64,000 nucleotides of DNA from Corella eumyota (taxonomy: Eukaryota > Chordata > Ascidiacea > Phlebobranchia > Corellidae): NCBI GenBank assembly GCA_963082875.1, contig OY720097.1, positions 19,910,501 through 19,974,500 on the forward strand. Direction: 5' to 3'. Position 1 is the first letter of the stretch; each line of letters opens with the position of its first letter. The notes under the pieces were generated by a model that saw only the letters and a program-made list of their open reading frames with translations, ran no database searches and had not been told where the DNA came from. A program made the translations under genes and the position numbers. Shown piece after piece: positions 36,573 to 49,954 of the stretch.

Positions 36573-38325
36573 TTTTATTATAATGTTTGTGAGGAAAAAT
36601 TTAACATTAACTTTGAGCAAATGTTAATCTTATATATAACCGACCAAAATTTAAAAACCTTATAACAATCTTTAAATTTGAATAAACAAACACCTATTAA
36701 TAAGTATTTAGTGACAAAAATTAAAATTTTAATTCATTTTTGAGTTACCAATATCATGATATACAAATGGCCAAGATTTAAAAAATAAATAACAAATTTT
36801 AAATTTTAATAAATAAACACCTACTTATTAGTAATTAGTGATAATTAAATGTTGTAAATAGGAGAATGAAAACACAATCTGATAATAAACAACATACTAA
36901 AATTTCAAAACTGTAAAAGTTCAAAAACAAAAGTTATGTTAACTCAAAATTTACAGCTTATAAGACACTGGAAAAGATAAATAATAATAATAATAATTAC
37001 ATATATTTGATTTTTAATAAACAAACAAGCATTTAAATATTATATACATGCAAAAATTAATTTTTTAACCGAGTTTTAAGTTGTTAATATCAGGATATAC
37101 ATTAGACTAAATTTTAAATTCCTAAAGTTGATTTTTGATTTTTCATTAAATAAACAAGCATTTACAAATGATAAATAAACAAAAATTATTTTTAACTACC
37201 TATATTATAAAATACATTACATTAAATTTTAAATACTTAATGTCAAACTTTAATTTTAAATAAATGAAGAATAATTTAAATATAATAAACAAACAAAAAT
37301 AAAATTTTTTATCTATTTTTGAGCTACCTCTATCATGATATACAATAGACTAAAATTTAAAAAAGTAATAACAATCTTTAAATTTTAATAAATAAACACC
37401 CATAAATTATTAATCAGTGATAAAAATTAAAATTTTAATTCATTTTTGAGTTACTAATACTATGATATACAAATGGCCAACATTTAAAAAATAAATAATA
37501 ACTTTAAATTTTATTAAATAAACACCTATTAACTAGTAATTAGTAAAAAAATTAAAATTTTAATTCATTTTTGAGTTACTAATATCATGATATACAAATG
37601 GCCAAGATTTAAAAAATAAATAACAATCTTAAGATTTCATTAAATAAACACCTATTATTAGTAATTAGTAAAAAAAATTAAAATTTTAATTCATTTTTGA
37701 GTTACTTATATTATGATATACAAATGGCCAACATTTAAAAAATAAATAACAATCTTTAAATTTTATTAAATAAACACCTATTAATTAGTAATTAGTGATA
37801 AAAATTAAAATTTTAATTCATTTTTGAGTTACCAATATCATGATATACAAATGGCCAAGATTTAAAAAATAAATAACAAACTTTAAATTTTAATAAATAA
37901 ACACCTGTTAATTAGTAATTAGTGCAAAAAAATGACATTTTAATTCATTTTTGAATTTCTAATATCATGATATACAAATAGCCAAGATTTTAAAAATTAA
38001 TAACAATCTTTAAATTTTATTAAATAAACACCTATTAATTAGTAATTAGTGATAAAAATCAAAATTTTAATTCATTTTTGAGTTACCAATATCATGATAT
38101 ACAAATGGCTAAGATTTAAAAAATAAATAACAAACTTTAAATTTTAATAAATAAACACCTATTAATTAGTAATTAGTGATAGTTAAATGTTGTAAATAGG
38201 AGAATAAAAACACAATCTGATAATAAACAACATACTAAAATTTCAAAACTGTTAATGTTCACAAACAAAAGTTATGTTAACTCAAAATTTACAGATTATA
38301 AGACACTGAAAAAGATTAATAATAA
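36573..38325 (+). repeat. ~125-bp AT-rich tandem repeat block
   Basis: Units share ATTCATTTTTGAGTTACTAA, ATCATGATATACAAATGGCC, AAATAAATAACAA and ATAAACACCTATTAATTAGT. They recur about every 124-128 bp between 37430 and 38190, with earlier copies near 36650-36860 and 37310. The segment at 36840-37000 recurs at about 38165-38330. No coding potential. Confidence 0.8.
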
Positions 38326-39762
38326 CTAGATTTATTTGATAAATAAAATATGGTTCGAAATTGTTTGATTTTTTTTATAAATATAATTTATTTAGTAGGT
38401 TTATTAATTAAATTATAAATTTAAATATGAACTTTTTTATATTTAAACCTAATTTTAACAAGCGAACACGCACTCATTGATATTGTAATATAAAAGTAAA
38501 CTAAATTTAAAAGCAAAATACCGATCTTAATTTTTTAGTAATCAAACAAGTATTAAAATATAATAATAACAAAACAATTAAAACGAAAATTTTACACATT
38601 GTTTACTTATATTTTAACATTTTACTTAAATTTTCAACCAATATTTTTTACTTTAATGGACAGCGAAAAGGACGATTTTTGACGGCGACCAGAACGCTAT
38701 TAAATTATTCAAGCGTTAAACTCAGACTGCTTCGTTATTTTATAAAAAAACTAAAATAATGATTAAACGATATTTAGCTAGAGTTAAATCTTCATTTTAA
38801 ATAGCAACATACAAAATAATAATACCAACAACATATTAAAATTTCAGCAAATTTAATTTTTAAATTTTAATAATAAAATATATTAATTAGTAATTAGTGA
38901 CATTTAAATGTCGTTAATAGGAGGTTTGCGATTCGTTGGGATAATAACAAACATACTAAAAATTTAGAACTTTTAGTTTTAAAGAACAAAAGTTATCGTC
39001 TTTCAAAATTTGTCAAATAAGAATAAAAACAACTAGATTTATTTGATAAATAAAATATGGTTCGAAATTGTTTGATTCTTTTTTATAAATATAATTTATT
39101 TAGTAGGTTTATTAATTAAATTATAAATTTAAATATGAACTTTTTTATATTTAAACCTAATTTTAACAAGCGAACACGCACTCATTGATATTGTAATATA
39201 AAAGTAAACTAAATTTAAAAGCAAAATACCGATCTTAATTTTTTAGTAAACAAACAAGTATTAAAATATAATAATAACAAAACAATTAAAACAAAAATTT
39301 TACACATTTTTTACTTATATTTTAACATTTTACTTAAATTTTCAACCAATATTTTTTACTTTAATGGACAGCGAAAAGGACGATTTTTGACGGCGACCAG
39401 AACGCTATTAAATTATTCAAGCGTTAAACTCACACTGATTCAATATTTTATAAAAAACAAAAATAATGATTAAACGATATTTAGCTAGAGTTAAATCTTC
39501 ATTTTAAATAGCAACATACAAAATAATAATACCAACAACATATTAAAATTTCAGAAAATTTAATCTTTAAATTTTAATAATAAAATATATTAATTAGTAA
39601 TTAGTGATAATTAAATGTTGTGAATAGAAGGTTTGCGATTCGTTGGGATAATAACAAACATACTAAAAATTTAAAACTTTTAGTTTTAAAGAACAAAAGT
39701 TATCGTCTTTCAAAATTCGTCAAATAAGAATAAAAACAATAATAATAATAAATATAACTAGA
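38326..39762 (+). repeat. two tandem ~710-bp repeats
   Basis: 38326-39027 and 39028-39762 are near-identical over almost their whole length. Both start ACTAGATTTATTTGATAAAT and TATGGTTCGAAAT, and carry GACAGCGAAAAGGACGATTT, TTGACGGCGACCAGAACGC and GGTTTGCGATTCGTTGGGAT. They differ at scattered bases and a short AAT expansion. A third, partial copy of the 3' part occurs at about 40790-40930. Confidence 0.85.
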
Positions 39763-40927
39763 TTTATTTGATAAATAAAATATGGTTCGAAATTATTTGA
39801 TTATTTTTAACATAAATTTCTATAAATAAAAAAAGATATGCATAAACATTAACTAAGAATATTACATATATTTGAATAAACAAACAAGCATTTATATATA
39901 CTATACACACAAAACTAATATTTAACGCAGTTTTAAGTTGTTTATATCAGGATATAGATTATACCAAATTTTAAATTCCTAAAATTGATTTTTGATTTAA
40001 ATTAAATAAACAAGCATTTAAATATGATAAACAATTGAAACTTATTTTTCAAATATGTTTTTCAACTACTTATATTTTAAAATACATTATATCAAATTTT
40101 TAATGCTTAATATCGGACTTTAACTTTTAATCAACAAACAAGCATTTAAATATAATAAACAAAAAGAATTAATTTTTTTTTCATTTTCAAGTTATAAATA
40201 TTATAACATATAACTGACCAAAATTTAAAAATCTAAAAACAATCATTAAATTTAAATAAACAAACACCTATTATTAGTAATTAGTGTCAAAAATTAAAAT
40301 TTTAATTTATTTTTGAGTTACTAATATCATAATATACAATTGACAAAAATTTAAAAAATTAACAACAACCTTTAAATTTAAATAAACAAACACTTATTAA
40401 TTAGTATTTAGTGATTAAAAATTAAAATTTTAATTCAGTTTTGAGATACTAATATTATGATATACAATTGACCAAGATTTGAAAAATTAATAACAACCTT
40501 TAAATTTTAATAAAGAAACACCTTTTAATTAGTAATTAGTGATAAAAATTAAAATTTTAATTTATTTTTGAGTTACTGATATCATGATATACAATTGACC
40601 AAGATTTAAAAAATAAATAACAAACTTTAAATTTTAATAAATAAACACCTATTATTAACCAATTAGTGATAAAAATTAAAATTTTAATTTATTTTTGAGT
40701 TAGTAATATCATAATATGCAATTGATCAAGATTTAAAAAATTAATAACAACCTTTAAATTTTAATAAACAAACACCTATTAATTAGTAATTAGTGATAAT
40801 TAAATGTCGTAAATAGGAGGTTTGCGATTCGTTGGGATAATAACAAACATACTAAAAATTTAGAACTTTTAGTTTTAAAGAACAAAAGTTATCGTCTTTC
40901 AAAATTCTGACTAGAAAGAATAAAAAC

Positions 40928-40959
<32 letters not shown>

Positions 40960-41060
40960 CACTGACAATAACAATATGTTTCGAAATCTAAGATTTCGAA
41001 CCATAATAATATTGACAATAACAATATGTTTCTAAGATTTCGAACCTTAATTATTTATAA
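39763..41060 (+). repeat. AT-rich repeat block ending in TTCGAAATCTAAGATTTCGAA palindrome
   Basis: Starts with the same left end as 24703 and 38326. It continues with more ~125-bp units (about 40300-40800) and ends in a palindromic motif, TTCGAAATCT next to AAGATTTCGAA (about 40981-41001), partly repeated at about 41030-41046. Its two ends match the two ends of the compact 24703-25080 repeat. Confidence 0.7.
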
Positions 41061-41440
41061 ACTTCAATCCATTTAGTTAACGATAAATAGTTATTTGACC
41101 AGAATAAACATATAATATTGTAAATTGTTTTAAATTTTTTTAAATTATTTTTATATTGTATAAATAAATATTCAAACTTCTGCATGTTAGATTTTTACTT
41201 TATTTGTTAGATTTTTTTTGTTTTTTCGATTTGGTAATAAAAAGCAATTTTATTTAAAAAAAAAATAAAAACTCTGCGTGTTTATAGTTTAATTATAGTG
41301 TAAATATAATTGTCTAAATTCAGATTGGGCAATTAAACTTGCTGGCATAATGGGGATAAAAACAAATAAAAAATAAGGTTGTGGCGACTAACAATTCTAT
41401 GTAACAACTTCTGTCCAAATAGTTAAAATTGTTTATTATT

Positions 41441-41454
41441 GTTGCTACATAAAC
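41441..41454 (+). promoter_or_regulatory. candidate RFX X-box upstream of BBS7
   Basis: GTTGCTACATAAAC matches 12 of 14 positions of the X-box pattern GTHNYYATRRNAAC and lies 64-77 bp before the BBS7 start codon. BBS genes are established RFX targets in other animals, usually through promoter-proximal X-boxes. Identification rests on motif and position only. Confidence 0.4.
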
Positions 41455-41517
41455 TCAGTTAAAAAGTTTTTGGTTTAAGAATTCAAAAACATCGTTTTTT
41501 TGTATATATTATAAAAT

Positions 41518-44500
41518 ATGGATTTGGATTTGGATAGAGTTGACTATATGCAGGTAATAACACTGGTATATTAAAAAACTAACTATAACTAAAAAACTTA
41601 TAAAGGAAAGCTTAACTTTTTACCGTTTTTAATTTTGTGTTGTGTTGATTGTTGTAACGAACAATAGACTAATCGCTGTAAGACACATAGAAATTTAATG
41701 TTAGTAAAATATAGTTTTATAAATTTAATTTTGGTTTACTACACTGAATAATGAATTAGGTTAAAAATGAGCTATAAACTGTCCTGATATGACTCTAACA
41801 AAATACTTTTATTTTTAAATCTGTAAATGTTAAATAATAAAAGGAAAATGATTTAAAAAAAACTGTTTAGGTTGGAATTACTGACCTAAAATGCATGAAA
41901 ATTTTACCAAACAATGAAAAAAGAAGAGTTACACAGAAAGTTGTAATTGGGGATAAGGACGGAGTGTTGCAATGTTTTGGGATGAAAAACAAAGAGAAAA
42001 ATGTAAAAAAATTTACACTTGTTCAAAAAAATCTTATTAAATATTTTGTGTTTTTTTTAAATATTTGATATTTTTATTTAGGCCAAAATTTAGGTCTTTT
42101 GTTATTTTCTTTAAAATTGTTATGCAAATTTAAAGCATTTTAAGGTAACAATATTTTTTAATATTTCTGAGATAGCTATTGTTTATTTCATAGCACATCT
42201 TTAGCGCATTTTATATATTATTTTTAAACGATTATATTTTTAACCATTTTTTTTAAATTTTATTTTTAGAGTATTTTTAAATTGTTACCCGGTCCACCAA
42301 TATCAAGAGTTGAATTAGGTGGAGCTTTAGAAACTGTTCAGGATAAAATTTTTGTTTCATCTGGGGCAGAAATTCGAGCATATTCTAGAAAGGGAAAAAA
42401 GTTTTTGGATTTTAATTCGAATCTAACCGAAAATATTGCAAATGTGTAAGTAGGATTTAATTTTGTACAAACCAAATAACAAAATTTTACTTAGAATGTT
42501 TTTTTTTCACGTGTGTAATTTTTGAATTCCGAGTTTTTAGAAATGAAATAAATAACGTACTATATATTTTTTTAAGTATATATAAACAATTATTGGATAT
42601 TAAGACTATGTTTAATGTAATTTTTGTATAGCCAATATACATGGGTGTATTTCCAAAAAAAAATCTAATTAATCTTCGCTGAAAAATACTGTTTTAAAGT
42701 GCTCATATTAGATTGAACTTAACTCTAAACAGTCTTAAATTTAATGTTTGCAAAGATAGCAGACCACGTTAGTATTTAACCAATAGAAAAGTACAATTAT
42801 TTACGTAGTATAAAGCACCAGACAACTGTTATTTGTTTTGCAATAATTGCAGTTTTAGACGATCTACAACGCGGCACGCAGAATATGCTGTTTTTTTGGC
42901 GACATTTCAAGCATTTATTATCGTGAGATTTTTAGATCCCGAATATCACTATCAATTTTACGCCTAAAATTCAACATTTTGCAAATTTTTCTAGGGGTGC
43001 CACATATATTTGTCACTTATTAAAATTATAAATGTGGGTGCATGCACCCCCTGCATTCCCAGGATCGACGCCAGTGCCTATATATTAAAATACACAATAT
43101 TTTGTGGAAAATGTTTTAGATTGGGCTGCTAGTTTCTTTGTTTTTACCAGATGATATAAATAAAAAAATAATTTTAAATATTTTTAGATGTATAAGCGGC
43201 AGTGACCTTATAGTTGGTGGCCTTTACATTTACAATCATTTCTCTGACTGTGTTGATCAAGGTTATTATTTGGCTAACGATAAAATTAACGACATGTTAG
43301 TGCTACCTGTTAATAGAAAAGAAGGGGAAAAATTCACTGCTGTATTGGCATGTAATGATCAAATATTAAGAGTTCTAGAGGTTAGAAGTTATTTTGTAGT
43401 AATTTTTTTTGTAAATATAAAATTTAAAAAATGTTTTTTATGAAAAGAAGTTTTTTTATGATATTTTTGGTAAATTGTGTGTTTTAGTTATGGCAGACAA
43501 TTTAATACGATTTGAAAATTTAGAGTTTTTTTTAATAATTATGCTATAATTAATAGGCTAAATATATATTTACTTAATCAGCAGCCTAATTACCGGGCAA
43601 TTATAATCTATAATATCCCAAACTGCTAAAGGCAACTCAAGACTGGGTCGGAGTAATAGTAGTTACTCTATGTTCAAGTCGCGCATTCGACTTTCCCACA
43701 TTGAGGATAAAAATATATACAAAAAAAAAGATCAAATAAAATTTAAAAATAACAATGACACAAAAAAGACAATATTTTTTACTTCCATTTTTTACTTTTT
43801 TATTTAAAATTTTTTTACTTATTTAATTTTATTTTCAGGGTTTTAATTTAAAATATGAAGTTGAAGTATCAGGATCACCTCAAACAGTAATCAGTATTCC
43901 ATCAAGTAATGAAGAAGGTTTTACTGAGTTAGTTTATGGGACAACAGATGGAAAAATTGGACATGTTATGCTAACAGAGTAAGTTTCTTTAAACAATTTT
44001 TTGCTATATTAGCTGTACACTGCAGATAGTATAATAAAGTCAGTATTAATTGTTTTGTATTTTTTTTAATACAAGCTTGTCTATTTTTGATTTGTTTCAT
44101 ATTTTATTTTTATTTTTTTCAAAACATTTTGTATTTTTTAAATACAGTTTTTTGTAAAACAATTTTGTATTTATTTTAAGTTGTTTGTAAAATTTATATA
44201 TTTATTTTTAAAAACTACAGTGCCATTTTTTTTAATTAAAATTTGAAACTTTTATTATTATTTTAGTGGTCAGCCAATTTATAAATGGGAAATCCCCAAC
44301 GACAAAAACCAAGGTGGAATATCATGTCTTTCCCATTATGACATCACAGGAGATGGAATTGGGGACTTATTAGTGGGAAGAGATGACGGAGTGGTGGAAA
44401 TATTTAGTTTTGATGAAATGGGGGAACCAGTGCTTAGATTTTCATATGTAAGTTTCTAAACATTTTTAAACATTTTTTTTTGGTTTCTTTGAAAATTAAA

Positions 44501-47500
44501 AAAATATTTGATGGTTGTCAAATTAAACTGTTTGGGATTTTTTTATTATTTGAAGTCACACTTAAAAGATATTTTTACCATGCTGCTTCTTTTTAATTTA
44601 ACTGCATGCAGCCTTAATTATATTATTTTTCTAAATTAAAATGGTATTTTATGTTATCATTTTTGTAAATATTAAAATAATCACAAACTAAAAAGCCTTC
44701 TCACAAAAGATATTAAAAAGAAGTTGTTAAGACAAAAAATTGTAAAAAAATGAATAAAAACACTTTTTTGTAGCAAAAAACTAATAGAAAAATGTGTTTT
44801 AAAGAAAACTTTATAATTTAAATAAGAAATTTTGATAAATTTTTTACTTTTTTAACAATTTTCTTTTAACATTTAACCTTTTTGTAGAGTTTTAGTGACA
44901 GTATAACCTCCATCCAAGGCGGTGTTGTGGGTTCCTTAGGATTCCCTGAAATCCTGGTTTCAACTTATTCTGGTTGGATATGTGGTCTTACCACTGAACA
45001 TCAACAAAAACAAACTCTACACAGTGAGGCTTCTATTAAACATGGTTCAACTGCTCAAGTCACTGCTTCTAATAAAGAAGCTCAAAAGAAAATTGATGCT
45101 TTAAGGTAAAATAGTATTTTAGGGTGTTTTTAATTAAGTAAAATTTAGTTTAATTGCAAAATGGGGGGATTTAGTTGTTTAGTTGATTTTCTGAATATTC
45201 TTTTTAAATTTAAAGAATTTTTTTTTATTGTTAAATCTTTTTTAAAGCACTGGTCAGTTTTGCTAACAGAAATTTGAATGTTAAAAAAAGGGTAATGTGG
45301 TGTAGTGGTCAGCACATTTGGCCTTACTATATGAGCTCTTGGGTTCAATCCCAACTGTTGTTATGCTGGAGCTTCCATGAGTAAGATGCTATAAACGGTA
45401 TAACATCTGCTAAGACAATACTTAAGCAGCAGCTTAATTATTTTTGGGCAATTATTATATTTACTATCCCAAACTGACAAAGGCAACTCGAGACTGGTTC
45501 GGGGTAACAGATGTTACTTTATAATTAGGTTGCGAAGACGATCTTCCCATATCAAGAATAAATAAATCTGAAAAATAAAGAAAAAAAATTATACATCTAT
45601 ACTTTAAATTTATTGAGTTCCTTACTAACACAGGGCAGAGGTTGATGCCTTACAAATTAAAGTCCAAATGGAAAAATCCAAACATATGGAGAGAACGTCA
45701 AAAGTTGTTGCTACGGGCGACTCCTCAGTCACTAGGGCAACTACTTTTCATGTTAACGACAAATTTCATTTGTCTCCGATTGATTCAAGTTATCATTTAA
45801 GTATTGAAGTACAGACTGTGATAGACCATGTTGTGTTGCAGGTAATTGTTTTATCATCAACTATTTTTGGATTTTTAGTAGATTTTTAAAATAAATTTTA
45901 AGGGTTCACTTTAAATTAAACTAATATTCATTACTGATTTCAATATGTAATAAATGTACTGAAATTAATATGTATTAGGTTGCTTCCTTTTATTTTCCAT
46001 AAAATTTTACAATATTTTATAAGGCTTTTTGTAATTTTTTTTTTTATTTTAACAATTTTTTTTATAATGTTGAAAAAAAAATTATTTTTTAAAAACATTT
46101 TTTAGACCAATTTTTACCCTAATTTAATGTGTTATAGTCACCAAAACTACAGGTTTTTTTTCTATTATATTTTTAGAGTGATGTACCGATAGATTTACTC
46201 GATGTGGAAAAAACACCAGCAGTAGTTTCTTACACAAAACCAGCTTCTAAAAATCAAAATAATGACAACAACTTTATGTTAGCTACATATAGGTGTCAGG
46301 GTAATACCACAAGACTGGAGGTAATGCTATTAGACATTAAAACAATTGGCATGTTATGTACTTATTGCTAATTTTTATTTAAAATTTTTTAAAAACTTTT
46401 TTTCGAACATTTTTTTAAAAATTTAAAATATTTTTTTTTAGTTCAATAAATAAGCCTGAATTTTAACAAATAATCTTTTAAAAATTTAAAAATAAATTTT
46501 ATATTTTTTTTATTTCATGTGAAAATAAATTTTATTTTTTTTATTTAGTTGAAAATCCGTTCAATCGAAGGTCAGTTTGGTTACTTACAAGCTTACATTG
46601 TTCCCATGATTCAACCCAAAACCTGTGTGTTAAGAAGATATCAGATTAAACCTCTCTCTTTGCATCAACGTACTCACAGCATTGACGAAAAAAGGTAAAA
46701 AATATTTTTTTGGGGGGTGTAATATATTAATTAGTACATAAATTTGATTTAAAAATATGCTTAAATATTAAAACAGTATTAAAAATCAAGCCAAAAAAAA
46801 CTAATTTAATTAATATATTTTTAAATTTTGAATTAAAAAAAAATAAAATTTTAAAGGTTTAACTAAAAATTTTAAATAAACCAAAAATTTTTTAGGCAAT
46901 CTTATGATACTTACTACAAATAATAATGGAACACTTAAGTATTGCAAATTACATTTTTTATAATACATTTTTAACAATGTTTTTAGACCAATGAATGTGT
47001 TGAAATTGTCGGGACCTTTCAGTTTAGCTGAAATCCATTCCTGGGTTGTTTTTTGTTTACCTGATATGCCTGATCGTACTCCAGCTGGCGAACAAATAAC
47101 TTATTATTTTGTCAATACTTTTCTGGAAACACAACTTGAATGCACTTATAAGTATGAAATTTATCAATTCTTGATTAAATTATTGGCGTAACTTTATGTA
47201 AAAAATGTAGGATTTTCAAATTGTTAATAGATTTACAAAACAAATGTTACTTAGGTTTTTTGTTGATATTTAATATGTAAAAGTTTTTAAAACAAAGAAA
47301 ACTTATTTGATTTTTATTTTTTAAATTGAAAACCGTTTTCTCCTAATTTATTTCTAATTTTTTTGTTACCTGTTGTCCTTTTTAATTAAAAACACATATC
47401 AGGATTTTGCAAATATATATTCTATATTTACATTAAAAACATAATAATTTTGATTTCAATATGTAAAAAGTTATTATGTTTATATTTTTTATAAAAATAG

Positions 47501-48423
47501 TAGTCTCTTTAAATTGTTAGGTCAATTAAACTGATTGTTTTTTTTACAGAAAAGGAGAAGGTACTTTTAGTTCCGACAATATTTCAACAATTTCAATTCT
47601 CAAGGACATTCTTACCAAAGAGGCAACCTCTAAAAAAGTCACGCTAAATATCCAGTACCAAGTAAATGAGGAATCTATTCCTTATACTCTACAGCTTCTT
47701 CATCCCAAACTTGATCACCAATTATTGTTGGCTAAAAAAGTTCAACTACTAGATGCTTTACAGGTAAAACATTATTTTTTTTAGTGTAAATCAATTTTAA
47801 AGATTTTTTTTCAATCTCAATTCTTATTAAAACTACTTAACGTTTTTATATAAAAAAAACAGAATCAGTTTTAAAAATATTATAGTTGGTTGTGTTTTTT
47901 TTTCTGATATCTACTTGAATGCCTAGGTTTTTATATAATTTTTATATTGCTGTTAATAAATCATTTACTTGACAAATTATTATAGGAGTTACAAGTCCAT
48001 GAGGGGAATTTAGAATTTCTTGCACCAGAATATCAAATCATATTGGAGGAGGCTGAGGAGATCAAATCAGAATTTCTTCAACAACCTGCGAGACTTGAAC
48101 GACTTTATGGTAAGTTTCATTGTTGGCAAAAATAAAAAGTCAACTGACAGAGTGGTGTATTGGTCAAAACACTTACCTGGCTTCACTACATAAGGTTTTA
48201 GGTTTGCTCCCAAAAAATTGTAATATATATTATGTATATGTTGAATAAATACTTAATTCTAACCAAAATGTTAATTTTTCTAGGAATGGTCACTGATTTA
48301 TTTATTGATAAATATAAATTTAAAGGAGTAAATGTTAAGCAAAAGGTTCCACTTCTGCTTGAAACTTTGGACAATTACGACTTGCCTACTCTTATTTCTT
48401 TTTTTCAGCAATCTGTGTATTAA
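41518..48423 (+). CDS. BBS7: Bardet-Biedl syndrome 7 protein (BBSome subunit), 14 exons, complete
   Basis: Exons 41518-41553, 41871-42002, 42270-42445, 43188-43380, 43839-43978, 44267-44447, 44888-45105, 45634-45841, 46177-46320, 46549-46694, 46987-47151, 47550-47763, 47986-48109 and 48284-48423 give 738 aa; human BBS7 is about 715 aa. The N-terminal beta-propeller shows [45 protein letters not shown] and [16 protein letters not shown] coiled-coil segment ([20 protein letters not shown]) follows. The C-terminal half is highly conserved: [55 protein letters not shown] and [19 protein letters not shown]. By family, it is a subunit of the BBSome, the membrane-traffic coat of primary cilia. An AATAAA lies at about 48531. 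Introns carry SINE pieces. Confidence 0.97.
43020..43080 (-). mobile_element. possible DNA-transposon terminus in BBS7 intron 3
   Basis: On the minus strand this reads CACTGGCGTCGATCCTGG, then GCAGGGGGTGCATGCACCC. CAnnGGCG...GGGGGTGC ends of this kind are typical of hAT-like and related non-autonomous elements. The surrounding intron (about 42720-43080) is richer in GC than the rest of the intron. The partner terminus was not found, so the element may be truncated. Confidence 0.3.
43578..43730 (+). mobile_element. SINE 3' fragment, BBS7 intron 4
   Basis: Starts inside the SINE body (AATCAGCAGCCTAATTACCG) and ends CACATTGAGGATAA plus an A-rich tail. The tRNA head is absent. Very close to the 3' half of the 6167 copy. 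Confidence 0.8.
45287..45572 (+). mobile_element. tRNA-derived SINE, near full length, BBS7 intron 7
   Basis: Head GTAATGTGGTGTAGTGGTCA, B box GAGCTCTTGGGTTCAATCCC, body GAGTAAGATGCTATAAACGG and GACAAAGGCAACTCGAGACT, end CCCATATCAAGAATAAATAA. Confidence 0.82.
48140..48222 (+). mobile_element. SINE 5' fragment, BBS7 intron 13
   Basis: Only the tRNA-like head: AACTGACAGAGTGGTGTATT, GGTCAAAACACTTACC and ATAAGGTTTTAGGTTTGCTC. It breaks off after the B box. Confidence 0.65.
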
Positions 48424-49950
48424 AAATCTTGTTTTAGTTTTTAGAAATATTTTTTCAAATTTTTATACTTGCTTATATATTTGTTTACTGTGAATTTTTT
48501 GTGGTGCTAATTTTGTAAATAAATATTTTTGCAATAAAATATTTTGTCGACATAAACTATTAGTTAATAATTGTAAAAACGGCTTTTTTGTTTCAGAAAT
48601 AAACCAAAACACAATATACAAAAAAATTTATACAGTTTACATAAAAATTAACTAGTTTGACAAAGGTTCAGTGAAAAATTCGCAACACTATATCAAACTT
48701 TCGATTTGCTCGTTTTTCCCTTAACCTTATCAAATAAAAAAGAGAATTCTTTGTTTCTTTATTTAAATTAAAAACAAACAAGTTTTGCTCTAAACGCATT
48801 TATTAGCTTACCCGTTTCTTTTGTTTTAATAGTGTAAACTTTGAAGTAATGGTAGAATAAGATTTGTTTTAAAGTATACTAGATTAGGATATCATTAAGT
48901 TAGACATATAGAGTTATGAACGTTATCTAAGTTATGTATTAATTAAAGATTTATAGCATTATACATTTTTTAGTATTAACGAAATTTAAACTGGAAATGT
49001 AAAAATACTAGACAACGTTTTTCTATCTGTATGGATTGTATGAATAGAAGGATTACAACTACTTTTACCTGTAGAAATGTAAGAATTTCATATTCAAAAC
49101 TGGTAATTAGCTTGCTTTTTATTTGTAACATATAACCCAACTGTTAAAATTAAAAAATGCAGTTTACACAGGCACAAAATAAGTTTTTTAATTAAAGCCG
49201 CATCTTCCCAACTACAGTACACCAAGTCACCAATAAACCTATAGCAAAAATATTTTTAATTATTAATAATATTTAAGAAAGTTATGACACTATTACACGA
49301 AAAAGGCTGTTTTGCGAAATACCAAATAAGTTTTTTTTATTAAAACGGCTTTGGCCTAATTACATAAATGCCCATATAACTATATTATTTTGATATAAAT
49401 ATCTGGAACAGTTATGTCACTTTTATTAAAAATGTGCCGTTTTTCAAAATTCAAAAACATTTATTTTATAAAAACCGCCATGTCATAACTAACATTCAAG
49501 ATAAAAAAATTCGTAAAAATTTTAAATAACAAAAAGTTGCAGCATTTTTTTGTTTGCATTTAGATTAGTGAAGTCGCCAATTGGATAGGATTGCAAATTC
49601 AGTGAAGCCCTTTATTAAATTTGTTCAAAAATGAGTTAACACAAATACTTTAAAATTTAATATTTTATTTCGTTATTTAAATAAATTTCAAGCATGTTTT
49701 ATTTTTTTTGCTTTTTCTTATTTAAAATTTTTAATGTATGCGCAACTTTGCTATGGCATCGCAACCGGTTTAATAGCTATGTGCGTAAGGTTGCTGTCTT
49801 TAAATTAGATGGACAAAGTTTGATTCCGAGTACTCGCTCTGAGTACGATTTATCTTTTAGTAATTTAATCTCCAATGATGACATCACTACAACACACATG
49901 TACTTAAAAATGTTATAGTCGACAGACGCCCCGGTAATATTTTATTTAAA
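48424..49950. other. intergenic between BBS7 and satellite
   Basis: BBS7 3' UTR to about 48550, then AT-rich sequence without a recognisable gene. Between about 49180 and 49510 a loose ~155-bp repeat alternates AAAGCCGC, AAAACGGCTTTGGCC and AAAACCGCCATG motifs with GTTATG(A/T)CACT segments. CATAACTAACATTCAAGATA at about 49484-49503 is an inverted fragment of the neighbouring satellite unit. Confidence 0.5.
49745..49860 (+). repeat. tRNA-like sequence, probably a SINE head
   Basis: TAGCTATGTGCGTAAGG resembles a pol III A box, and AAAGTTTGATTCCGAGT about 45 bp later resembles a B box, with tRNA-like spacing. A complete cloverleaf was not derived. A 74-residue open frame (49694-49918) spans it, but its product looks like no family. 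A tRNA-derived repeat is more likely than either a tRNA gene or a protein gene. Confidence 0.35.
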
Positions 49951-49954
49951 TGAA

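Noticed and set aside
49694-49918. 74-residue protein gene
   Set aside because: Starts with low-complexity Phe-rich sequence and overlaps a tRNA-like SINE head; no homology recognised.
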